Source of the DNA: PALSA-612 sp963776735
Lineage (GTDB): Bacteria; Actinomycetota; Thermoleophilia; Gaiellales; Gaiellaceae
Direction: 5' to 3'
Length of the DNA: 64,000 nt
Assembly: GCA_963776735.1 (NCBI GenBank)
Contig: CAVZNV010000021.1
Location: 62,001-126,000, forward strand
The notes under the pieces were generated by a model, which saw only the letters and a list, made by a program, of their open reading frames with translations, had not been told where the DNA came from and did no database searches. The translations under genes and the position numbers were made by a program. Positions 16,449-24,319 of the stretch are shown here, in pieces; position 1 is the stretch's first letter; each line of letters begins with the position of its first letter.

Positions 16449-16978
16449 ATGGGCCCCTCGCCGGGTTGCTCCGCTGCTGCGCCGCGGCGCTGGCGTTCGC
16501 CGTCGGAGGTTGCGGTACGTCCTCGAGGGCGATCTGAAGGCAGGCATCTCGGTCGACGCACAGGGCTCGATCTGGCCGGCGCGGTCGCGGCGGGCGCTGC
16601 TGGCGAGATTGCACAGCAAGCTAAGCAAGGCCGGGTTGCCGGAGGGCATGAACATCGTGACGTGCGGCGGGCCGGCCGAGCCGCAGACGACACTCTGTCC
16701 CGGCACGACGGATGCCGCGACGACGTCCTACTACCTCTTCGCCAAGCCGCCTGAGCTGACCGGGAAGGACACGGCGCAGCACTTCGCGATCGTGCTCGAC
16801 GACGACATCAAGGCGTTCCCGCAGATCGACCCGACCGACCCCACGCTCTCCGAAGGCATCGCGGGCGGCGGCGAGATCACCGGCGCGACCCTGGCAGAGG
16901 CGAAGGGCCTTGCGCTCGTCCTCAGGTCGGGGCGCTGCCTGCGTCCTTCAAGGTTGTCGCCGTCAAGCAGATCGGATG
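16449..16978 (+). pseudogene. SecD-like lipoprotein remnant with internal deletion and two frameshifts
   Basis: Three frames join into a SecD-like sequence. One gives a lipoprotein signal (AAALAFAVGGCGTSS). The next gives RYVLEGDLKAGISVD through YYLFAKPPELTGKD. This runs directly into QHFAIVLDDDIKAFPQID and ITGATLAEAKGLALVLRSG. The third gives ALPASFKVVAVKQIG and a stop at 16976-16978. In SecD roughly 60 residues normally separate the TGKD and QHFAIVLD motifs, so an internal stretch is missing. Frame changes lie near 16525 and 16930. The exact start is uncertain (ATG 16449 is out of frame with the signal peptide). It is a stand-alone relic without secF next to it. Confidence 0.6.
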
Positions 16979-16992
16979 AGACAGGCTCGGGA

Positions 16993-17112
16993 TTACCTCC
17001 CGAGGCCGTTTCCCCAGCCGGTGAGCCACAACACGAGGTACAGCGCCACGATGGACACGACGAGCCAGAAGAGCTGTTTGAGACCGCGCTCCGCAAAGGG
17101 TCGCCTGCGCAT
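16993..17112 (-). CDS. 39-residue single-pass membrane protein
   Basis: ATG 17112 begins a basic segment (MRRRPFAERGLKQ) followed by one strong membrane helix (LFWLVVSIVALYLVLWLTGW) and a Gly/Asn-rich end; TAA stop. The same frame is open upstream to about 17258 and also reads like protein (LLDRLALLPAATNYPLQ), so a longer form with a non-ATG start is possible. It follows two small genes on the same strand. Confidence 0.5.
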   Translation of the reverse strand: MRRRPFAERGLKQLFWLVVSIVALYLVLWLTGWGNGLGR

Positions 17113-17261
17113 CTGCAAAGGGTAATTCGTCGCCGCAGGCAGGAGTGCGAGTCGATCCAGCAACAGGAAAGCCCGACCGTTTGGCGCGGAACACCGGTCT
17201 TGCCACCTGCGAACCGGCCCGATCGAGCAAACGCCACGCTCTGGCGCAACGGCCGCTCAGG

Positions 17262-17531
17262 TCAAGGACGTCGGCAATTCGGGCAGCGCCAGCCTCTCAC
17301 CTCGTCGATCGGAATGTCGTCGACTCCGAACCAGCTTCGGCAGTTCGTGCATTCGATCCTGACGCCCGGCTGTCGCTGCAGCGACTCCCACTGTGGCTTC
17401 TCTTTCTGCCCGAGACTGAGCTTGGTCGGTGCAACCTGGACCTCGCCTGCTGCCGGCCGTACGTAGAGGACTTCGTAGTCTCCGGCCGGCAAGGCCTCGC
17501 TGAGCCTGTCTGGGATACGCAGTCGCGTCAC
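17262..17531 (-). CDS. Small zinc-ribbon protein
   Basis: An 89-residue protein with a C-terminal CTNCRSWF...CPNC pair of CxxC motifs (a rubredoxin/zinc-ribbon knuckle) and an N-terminal beta-rich region (ALPAGDYEVLYVRPAAGEV). It starts inside the stop of the upstream gene (ATGA overlap 17528-17531), so the two are translationally coupled. Function unknown. Confidence 0.6.
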   Translation of the reverse strand: MTRLRIPDRLSEALPAGDYEVLYVRPAAGEVQVAPTKLSLGQKEKPQWESLQRQPGVRIECTNCRSWFGVDDIPIDEVRGWRCPNCRRP

Positions 17532-17797
17532 GATGAGGCGTACAGCGCGCGCCAGATCGAGTCGAGGTCAGTCCCGTCAGGAAGCGGGGTGAGAAGCGCG
17601 AGCGCGGCTGCAGCCGTCCCTCGCCACCAACGACGCGGGTCTTCGTGGCTTGGCCCGGAAAGCGCAACCGACTGCCCATAGTCCGTCATCGAGATGTAGC
17701 CGGGCCGTCCTTTGCGGAATGTCGCTCCCAGTCGCTCGAGTTCAGACCGAAGCGCTTTGGTGGGTGAGGCGGCCACGTGTGACCAGCGTACAGACAA
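17528..17797 (-). CDS. Small hypothetical protein
   Basis: An 89-residue protein with an N-terminal helix-turn region (SPTKALRSELERLGATFRKG) and SMTDYGQSVALSGPSHEDPR. It has no Cys or membrane segment. It is translationally coupled to the downstream zinc-ribbon gene through a 4-nt overlap, so the two products may act together. No family recognised. Confidence 0.5.
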   Translation of the reverse strand: MSVRWSHVAASPTKALRSELERLGATFRKGRPGYISMTDYGQSVALSGPSHEDPRRWWRGTAAAALALLTPLPDGTDLDSIWRALYASS

Positions 17798-17900
17798 TCT
17801 CCCGGCAGCCGATTCGGCCGCTCAGGGGCTCTTGCGCTCGCGGGCGAATACCGCCCCGCCGTCAAACCGCAACACGGCAGGCCGCAAACCCGCTCGACAA

Positions 17901-17933
17901 GCGGGATTCGGCTTGGTGAGGCGGAGGGGGAGG
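17901..17933 (+). repeat. Copy A: 33-bp repeat of tRNA-Ser 3' end and flank
   Basis: These 33 bases are identical to 19842-19874. They include the last about 11 bases of the tRNA-Ser(CGA) acceptor region (complement strand) and 16 bases of downstream flank, with the terminator-like inverted repeat CCCGCT/AGCGGG just before. Beyond 17933 the tRNA sequence is lost. This looks like a worn attachment site marking the left edge of the island. The surrounding stretch 17798-18098 holds no convincing gene. Confidence 0.6.
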
Positions 17934-18098
17934 TGGCATCGAGCCGAAAAGCAGCGCCGGCGCCCGCAGCGTTCCGGATGCGCGCCTGCGTCGCGAGCAC
18001 CTCCTCGCCCACAAACTCCGCTGCCCCTGGCGGCGACCGGGGTCGCTGGGGATGGTCTCCAGCGGCCCCGGTTTCACGCTTCACGACGATGGGTGTGT

Positions 18099-19091
18099 CT
18101 ACCTTGAGAAGGGCAACCTGGAGCCCCGCGTGTTCTGCCCCGTTGTGTTGGGCGGCTGCGTTCCGGGTGGCAGTGTTGCGGGCGGAACATCGGTCGACCT
18201 GGGCGGTGCCGTAATGGGCGGCGTGTTGCCGAGCTGGCTGTAGGTGACTCTCCAGGTGTAGGTGCCGTCCAGGGCAGGTGAGCTCGCGTTCTGCTGCTGG
18301 AAGGTGATGCTGACCTGGTTGACGAGGCCGTCGCTGCCAACGCTCATCTGGAGCTGGAGGTTCTGCTGGCAGCAGGGGGCGCCGGGGGTTTGCTCAGTGG
18401 CTTTTCCGACGCCGACCATCCCGTCGGTTCGTTTTTGGGCGCCGAGGATCATGTTCGTGATGGCGTCATTGCCGGTAACCAGCGCCGGATCGAGGCTGCT
18501 TGCTGGGATCGTGCCGGTGTAGACGGTGCTGCCGTCTGGTTGCGTTGTTTTCTGCACGCCGGTAGCGAGGGCAAGGATTTGCTGCGGGGTGGTGGCTGCG
18601 ATGGTGTCTTGTGCGAGTTGCTCCATCCCGCCGAGCGGCTTCGGTGGCACATCGGAGGCGTTGGCGTAGTGGAGCCAGGTTCCATCCGAGGTCTGCACGT
18701 ACATGCCGCCTCCGACCAGCAGGAGTTGCGGGATCGGGCCGTCATCTGGCGCGTAGGCGATGTCGTGGCCGTTCCAGCGAGCGGCCTCGACTGTCTTGGT
18801 GACGTCGGAGTGGAGCACGGTCGTTGTCATCGTCCCTGAGGGAGCTGCGGCGGTCGCGGCGAGGGCTCTCCTGGCTGCCGCAGCCGCGCCGGACGGTGCG
18901 GCTGCGCTGACCGTCAAGCCCAGCACGATGGCAGCAGTCGCGACGCCGACCACAGCAATCGTCGGGATGCCGAGACGAAATGACCGCCGATGCGTGACGG
19001 GCACGCGTGCAGCGTCGTTGTGGAGGTCGCGTTCGATCGCGATTCGTAGGTGGGTGCGGATGAGGTCGAGTTCCCGAGTGGTCTCGTTCAT
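18099..19091 (-). CDS. Membrane protein coupled to ECF sigma factor (anti-sigma-like)
   Basis: A 330-residue protein with a cytoplasmic N-terminal helix region (about residues 1-40, LDLIRTHLRIAIERDLHN), one membrane segment (GIPTIAVVGVATAAIVLGLT) and a large extracytoplasmic domain that includes PGAPCCQQNLQLQ and ends in a Pro/Thr-rich tail. Its ATG overlaps the sigma gene stop by 4 nt, so it is probably the cognate anti-sigma or sensor. A canonical zinc anti-sigma motif (HxxxCxxC) is absent, so sequestration would have to use a different surface. Confidence 0.7.
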   Translation of the reverse strand: MNETTRELDLIRTHLRIAIERDLHNDAARVPVTHRRSFRLGIPTIAVVGVATAAIVLGLTVSAAAPSGAAAAARRALAATAAAPSGTMTTTVLHSDVTKTVEAARWNGHDIAYAPDDGPIPQLLLVGGGMYVQTSDGTWLHYANASDVPPKPLGGMEQLAQDTIAATTPQQILALATGVQKTTQPDGSTVYTGTIPASSLDPALVTGNDAITNMILGAQKRTDGMVGVGKATEQTPGAPCCQQNLQLQMSVGSDGLVNQVSITFQQQNASSPALDGTYTWRVTYSQLGNTPPITAPPRSTDVPPATLPPGTQPPNTTGQNTRGSRLPFSR

Positions 19092-19642
19092 GGTTGTTGT
19101 CCTCCGAGCGTGTACTGGAGTTGGCGGAGCAGACGTGAGAGGCGACGCCGAGCGGCCTGCGGCGTACAGCGCAGACGCACGGCGATGTCGCGGTAGGAAC
19201 GTTCCTCGATCACCCGCAACCGGAGTAGTTCACGATCCTGCTCCGGTAACGATTCGAGCGCTCGACGCTCCGACCCCGAGAGCGACCGACCGTCAGTGAT
19301 GGCGTCGAGGGCGGCGTCTCTGGCGAGCAGACGTGGCATCCCGAGCCGACGACGGGCAGCGTCCTCGACCCGCCGCTTGCGAAGTGACTCGCGCAAGACG
19401 TTCTTGGCGATCCCAAGCAGCCACGGCAGTGCGGACGTCTCGTTGTCGTGTCGGAATCGGCTTCTGTTCAGCCAAGCGCGTGCGAAGACTTCGGCTGTCA
19501 GGTCGGCGGCATGCTCGCCGACCCTTGCCCGAGCCCACGCAAGCACCTGAGCAGCGTGTCGGTCATAGACCTCCTCGAACGCATCAGCAGTACCCGCTCG
19601 TAGGAGTTCCGCGTCCGACACCCTTCCGAAATCACGTCTCAC
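19088..19642 (-). CDS. ECF-type RNA polymerase sigma factor
   Basis: A 184-residue sigma-70 family protein with regions 2 and 4. Region 2: AFEEVYDRHAAQVLAWARAR, DLTAEVFARAWLNRSRF and ALPWLLGIAKNVLRE. Region 4: ALESLPEQDRELLRLRVIEE and RSYRDIAVRLRCTPQAARRR. It directs transcription of a small regulon in response to a signal handled by the overlapping downstream membrane protein. GTG 19642 is chosen; an upstream start at 19714 would add 24 atypical residues. The pair lies between tRNA-Ser att copies A and B. Confidence 0.85.
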   Translation of the reverse strand: MRRDFGRVSDAELLRAGTADAFEEVYDRHAAQVLAWARARVGEHAADLTAEVFARAWLNRSRFRHDNETSALPWLLGIAKNVLRESLRKRRVEDAARRRLGMPRLLARDAALDAITDGRSLSGSERRALESLPEQDRELLRLRVIEERSYRDIAVRLRCTPQAARRRLSRLLRQLQYTLGGQQP

Positions 19643-19857
19643 AACCTGTACTTGACGCCTCCGCGAAAAATGTGACACGCCCGTCGCAGTCTGCTGGAAA
19701 AGAGCGACACCCACTGCTTGGTTTGACTAGCCGGATGAGCGCCAGTATGAGCGCCAGTCCTACCCCCCGAAGACGGGACTTGGGCGGATAGAAGACCCAT
19801 CCGCGACGAGCCGTCAGCCAGGCCAGCATCCCGCTTCAGGAGCGGGATTCGGCTTGG

Positions 19858-19922
19858 TGAGGCGGAGGGGGAGGGATTTGAACCCTCGACGGACGTAACC
19901 GCCCGTAACGGTTTTCGAGACC
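19858..19922 (-). repeat. Copy B: 65-bp tRNA-Ser(CGA) 3' fragment, attachment site
   Basis: Identical over 65 bp to 43581-43645. On the minus strand it reads from the anticodon stem (GGTCTCGAAAACC, anticodon CGA) through the variable and T arms (GAGGGTTCAAATCCCTC) to the acceptor CCCCTCC and discriminator (19863). The 5' half of the tRNA is absent, so it is not a functional tRNA. A terminator-like hairpin (ATCCCGCT/AGCGGGAT) follows at 19829-19848. It is the left boundary of the 23.7-kb element. The rest of 19643-20164 holds no gene. Confidence 0.85.
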
Positions 19923-20164
19923 AGATGCATCTCTGGGTTCGACGGCGCGTGTGCAGCCATTTCTGTTGTCGGGGTGGCCGCGCGCGATCCCCGTTGCGAT
20001 TGTGTGGCCCAAACCCGTGGGGCGTGGAAGCAGCGTAGAAGCAGCGCGCGTTTTGGGGGTGTGTACGGGTACGCTGCCTATTTGTGGCATTAGTTACTTA
20101 ACTCGGCTCTAGTACTTGCCCGTTCAGGAGTCGAAGCGTCGGTCTCGAGATCGAGCCGACGGCC

Positions 20165-22882
20165 GTGTCGGGCGCTAACGTCCGTCTCATGGTGATCGCA
20201 GAAGCCGCGCTTCCTGAGCCGCTAGCAGCGGCGCTCCGCCGCCCACGTGGCGCCCGCTTTTACCGTGTTGCGCTCCAGGTCAATCCGTTCGACTACGTCG
20301 TGCGGCACGCCAAGGCAAGCGGGTACTCCTCGGAAGCGGACTACAACGAGGCCGTTGTCAAAGCTTGCAGTGAGTACGGGATCGAGGCGATCGCTGTGAC
20401 CGACCACTTCCGCGTCAGCACGTCCGAAGGCCTGACCAGGGCGGCCAGCGCTGCTGGAATTGCAGTTTTTCCTGGATTCGAGGGGGTAACGAAGGAAGGC
20501 GTCCACTTTTTGTGCCTTTTCGATCCCGCCCGACCAGTGAGCGAGATCGAGCGGATTATCGGCGAGTGTGGCGTCCGCGACGATCGCACGGCGTCGCCCG
20601 TTGGTGACCTTGATAGCGAAGAGCTTCTTGCGAAGGCGAAGGACTGGGACGCCGTCCTTGTTGCGGCCCACGCGACCTCTCCGCAGGGCGGGCTTCTGCG
20701 CAAGCTCTCTGGCCAGTCTCGCGCTCGCGTGTGGCGCTCGTCAGATCTCCAGGCGATTGCGATTCCGGGGCCTGTTGGCGATCTGCCGCAGGAGTATCGA
20801 ACGATCGTCCACTGCGAAGGGGAGTACGAGCGAGACCACCCGATCGCGGTCCTAAACGCCCGTGACGTCTGTGCACCCGAGGACCTCGCGAAGCCTGACT
20901 CATGGAGCTGGATCAAGATGACGGATTTCACGATCGATGGGCTCCGACAAGCTGTTCTCGATCCCTTGTCGCGCGTGAGGCTTGCCTCGGCTCCGGTTCC
21001 GGAGGAGCACACTGAGTTCGTCGCCATGGCGTGGCAAGGCGGTTTCCTCGGCGGCGCCGCGATCCATTTCAGCGAAAATTTGAACGTCCTCATCGGCGGT
21101 CGTGGCGCGGGCAAGTCAACCGTGGTTGAAAGCCTTCGGTACGTGTTGGGGTTGGACCCGCTTGGCGAAGAAGCGCAACGCTTGCACGAGGGCATCGTGC
21201 GCAATGTGCTCCAGAGTGGGACGAAGATCTCGCTGCTCGTTTGTACGCGGCGACCTGGCGACAGCTGGTACCTGATCGAGCGGACGGTTCCAAACCCTCC
21301 CGTGGTTCGCGAACAAGAGGGCAACGTTGTCGATGTGCAGCCGTCCGACATCTTGCGCGGGACTGAGATCTTCGGCCAGCACGAGATCTCGGAGTTGACG
21401 AAGAGCGCGGAGCGGTTGACCCGACTGCTCGACCGTTTTGTTGAGCAGGACGACACACTTGAGCCTCGGAAAGCTTCGATCCGTCGCGACCTGGCCCGAA
21501 CGCGCCGCCAGATCGTTGAGGCGCAGACAGACCTCGTCGCGGTGGAGGAACGTCTCGGTGCGCTCCCGGGGCTAGAGGATACGTTGAAGCGCTACCGCGC
21601 CGCGGGCGTAGAAGAACGTCTGCGCGAGCAGAGCCTGCTCGTTCGCGAGGAGCGCGTGCTGGCTACGGCTCGCGAGAGATTGGACCTGGTGCGCGAGTCG
21701 CTGGACGCGTTCGAACGGGATTTAACAGTCGATCGGGCGTTTTTGAGCGACCGTGCGCTTGAGGATCTGCCGGCGAAGGAGCTTCTACGCTCTCTCGACA
21801 CGACCTTCGAGTCGTTCAACGAAGCTCTTGCGAGCGCGACTCGAGCGCTGCGCGCGGAAGCCGACAAGGTTGAGAGGGCGGTCGAGGCAGTGCGGGCGCA
21901 ATGGAGTGTCCGCGAGCGTGAGGTGACGACCGCCTACGAGAAGATCCTGCGCGATCTCCAGCAGGAGAAAGTCGACGGTGACGAGTACATCCGCCTGCGC
22001 CGCAGGATCGAGGAACTGCAGCCGTTGCGTGAGCGGAAACAGCTCGTGCAACGCTCGATTGACGAGCTCGAGCAGAGGCGGCGGAACCTGCTGGCGGAGT
22101 GGGACGACCTACGCGCCGCTCAGTACCAAGCGCTGCAGCGCGCAGCGAGACGCGTCAGCAAGGCGCTCGAACGGCGGATCCGAGTGACTGTGCAGTTCTC
22201 GGGCGATCGCGGTCCGCTTCAGACTCTGCTCAAGAAGCGGATTAGCGGGCGCTTCAGCGAGGCACTGGAGATACTCGTAGGCGAACCTGAGCTTTCCCTC
22301 CGGGAGCTTGCAGCGACGGCACGGACTGGTCGCGAAGCACTCGTCAAGCGGTACAAGCTAGCGCCGGCGCAGGCCGAGAAGCTGGCGACCGCGCCAGCGG
22401 AAGCCTTGATGGAGCTTGAGGAACTCGATCTGCCTCCGACGACGCAAATCGAGCTGAATGTCGCGCCAGATGGAGAACGGGCCCAGTGGCACGCGCTTGA
22501 TCATCTCTCGACGGGCCAGAAGGCAACGGCTGTTCTCTTGCTGCTTCTGCACGACTCGAGCGCTCCGCTTGTCGTCGATCAGCCCGAGGACGATCTCGAC
22601 AACCGCTTCATCACCGAGGGTGTCGTGCCACGGATGCGTGAGGAAAAACGCCGCAGACAGTTTGTCTTCTCGACACACAACGCGAACATCCCCGTCCTCG
22701 GCGATGCGGAGCAGATTCTCGGGCTGCGCGCGACCGGTGAGGGCGGGGACCGTGGCCATGCCGAGATCCCTGACGAGCATGTGGGATCGATCGACTCGGA
22801 GCCAGTACGCGAGCTGGTTGAGGAGATCCTCGAGGGCGGCCGCGAAGCCTTCGAGATGCGTCGGCGGAAGTACGGCTTCTGA
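20165..22882 (+). CDS. TrlF-family PHP/AAA-like ATPase
   Basis: A 905-residue protein. The N-terminus has PHP-like phosphoesterase motifs (IEAIAVTDHFRVS, GIAVFPGFEGVTKEGVHFLC). The rest is an SMC/RecN-like ATPase: Walker A GGRGAGKST near residue 315, a long coiled coil (about 420-690), signature LSTGQKATAVLLLLL, Walker B PLVVDQPEDDLD and H-loop FVFSTHNANIPVLG. Such proteins act on nucleic acids; several relatives sit in phage-defence loci. The start is taken as GTG 20165 (ATG 20189 also possible). The next gene begins 1 nt after its stop. It is the first gene inside att copy B. Confidence 0.8.
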   Translation: MSGANVRLMVIAEAALPEPLAAALRRPRGARFYRVALQVNPFDYVVRHAKASGYSSEADYNEAVVKACSEYGIEAIAVTDHFRVSTSEGLTRAASAAGIAVFPGFEGVTKEGVHFLCLFDPARPVSEIERIIGECGVRDDRTASPVGDLDSEELLAKAKDWDAVLVAAHATSPQGGLLRKLSGQSRARVWRSSDLQAIAIPGPVGDLPQEYRTIVHCEGEYERDHPIAVLNARDVCAPEDLAKPDSWSWIKMTDFTIDGLRQAVLDPLSRVRLASAPVPEEHTEFVAMAWQGGFLGGAAIHFSENLNVLIGGRGAGKSTVVESLRYVLGLDPLGEEAQRLHEGIVRNVLQSGTKISLLVCTRRPGDSWYLIERTVPNPPVVREQEGNVVDVQPSDILRGTEIFGQHEISELTKSAERLTRLLDRFVEQDDTLEPRKASIRRDLARTRRQIVEAQTDLVAVEERLGALPGLEDTLKRYRAAGVEERLREQSLLVREERVLATARERLDLVRESLDAFERDLTVDRAFLSDRALEDLPAKELLRSLDTTFESFNEALASATRALRAEADKVERAVEAVRAQWSVREREVTTAYEKILRDLQQEKVDGDEYIRLRRRIEELQPLRERKQLVQRSIDELEQRRRNLLAEWDDLRAAQYQALQRAARRVSKALERRIRVTVQFSGDRGPLQTLLKKRISGRFSEALEILVGEPELSLRELAATARTGREALVKRYKLAPAQAEKLATAPAEALMELEELDLPPTTQIELNVAPDGERAQWHALDHLSTGQKATAVLLLLLHDSSAPLVVDQPEDDLDNRFITEGVVPRMREEKRRRQFVFSTHNANIPVLGDAEQILGLRATGEGGDRGHAEIPDEHVGSIDSEPVRELVEEILEGGREAFEMRRRKYGF

Positions 22883-22883
22883 G

Positions 22884-24107
22884 ATGCTCCTCGCGGAGCT
22901 TCTCGAGCTTGTGCGCAACGGTGAGAACTCGGGGGTCGAGTTCAAGCGGGACGACGTCCGCCCAGAGGACCTCGCTAAGGAGCTGTGTGCAATCGCGAAC
23001 CTCGAAGGCGGTCATGTCCTCCTTGGCGTCGAAAAGGACGGCTCGATCTCGGGGCTGACGCGGACTGCTGGAGAGGCGGAGGAGTGGGTTATGAACATCT
23101 GCCGAGGCGACCACCTGCGTCCGCCATTGATTCCTTACTGGGAAACGGTGGCGGTTGATGAGCGTGTGGTTGGCGTCGTCACTCTTCCAGCGGACCTTCC
23201 GGACAAGCCTTACAAAGCTAAGCGCGGCCGCGCGTGGCAAGTGTTCATCCGTCGCGGGTCGACGTCCGTCGATGCCTCGCGGGAGGAGGAAGCACGGCTG
23301 TATCAGGCTTCAGGACTAGTGCGGTATGACACTCGCGCCGTCGCCGGCACCTCCCTCGACGACCTCGATCTTCGCCGACTGCACGCGTACTTCGAGTTCG
23401 TCCGCGAGCAGGAGGCGCCAGATGACCAGGCCGACTGGGAAGTCCTGTTGGTCAACACCGACTTCATGCTCGAAGATCGCGGTCGGCGCATTGCCACGGT
23501 TGGCGGCCTTCTCCTGTTCGGACATAACCCGAATCGGTGGTTGCCACAGGCCGGGGTTACCGCTGTGGCCTACCAGGGGACAGAACGCGACTACGCGGCG
23601 CGTGAGGACGAGCGTCTGCGCGGCCCGATCACACCGCTCGTCGATGCTGCCTCCGAGATTGTGGAGCGTGGCGTTGTCGACCAGGCGATCGACTTCGTGA
23701 ATCGCAACATTGGCCACGCAGCGGAACTTGACGGAGCTCGTCGGCAGGATCAGACCGACTACCCGCTCGAAGCGGTGCGCGAGGCTGTGGTCAACGCCGT
23801 TGCCCACCGCGACTACACCATCGCGGTCACCGACATCGAAATCGCCGTCTTCGATGATCGAATCGAGATCATCTCTCCCGGACGGCTTCCCAATACCGTG
23901 ACGGTAGAGAAGATGAGGAGCGGCTATCGCGCTACGCGCAACGAGTTGATCAAGGAAGTGCTCCGCGACTATCGCTACGTCGATGCCCGGGGCCTGGGCG
24001 TGCCGAGAAAGATTGTTCGACTGATGCTTGAGGTGAACGGCACCGATCCAGATCTCGTGGAGGAAGATGACCGGTTTATCTTGCGCCTATGGCGTAGGCG
24101 AACCTAG
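22884..24107 (+). CDS. AlbA_2/Schlafen-type ATP-binding protein
   Basis: A 407-residue protein with an N-terminal AlbA_2 (Schlafen-like) domain: ENSGVEFKRDDV, AIANLEGGHVLLGVEKDGSI and FIRRGSTSV. The C-terminal HATPase_c_4 part contains LEAVREAVVNAVAHRDYTIA, IEIISPGRLPNTVTVEKM and DARGLGVPRKIVRLMLE. Relatives are putative transcriptional regulators or nucleases often found in defence islands. It starts 1 nt after the TrlF gene stop, so the two form an operon and probably one system. Confidence 0.85.
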   Translation: MLLAELLELVRNGENSGVEFKRDDVRPEDLAKELCAIANLEGGHVLLGVEKDGSISGLTRTAGEAEEWVMNICRGDHLRPPLIPYWETVAVDERVVGVVTLPADLPDKPYKAKRGRAWQVFIRRGSTSVDASREEEARLYQASGLVRYDTRAVAGTSLDDLDLRRLHAYFEFVREQEAPDDQADWEVLLVNTDFMLEDRGRRIATVGGLLLFGHNPNRWLPQAGVTAVAYQGTERDYAAREDERLRGPITPLVDAASEIVERGVVDQAIDFVNRNIGHAAELDGARRQDQTDYPLEAVREAVVNAVAHRDYTIAVTDIEIAVFDDRIEIISPGRLPNTVTVEKMRSGYRATRNELIKEVLRDYRYVDARGLGVPRKIVRLMLEVNGTDPDLVEEDDRFILRLWRRRT

Positions 24108-24319
24108 ACGCATCCCGCGACAGCTTCAAGCAACACGCATGTTAGGCAGCGGCCCGATGAACGTTTTGGCCTGTTCGGCGCCGCGAGGACGCAGCCGAGA
24201 CCTCCTCAGTCAGCTCGAGGACTGTCAGCCGCCGAACGCGTCCGCCATTTCATCAATAGCGCTTCAAACTCAATCGCCCGGCCGATTCCGGCGATGTCGG
24301 GAGTGTGTTTGAGATCGTC

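Noticed and set aside
19858..19922. Functional tRNA-Ser(CGA) gene at copy B (and C)
   Set aside because: The 5' acceptor strand, D arm and half of the anticodon stem are missing at both copies.
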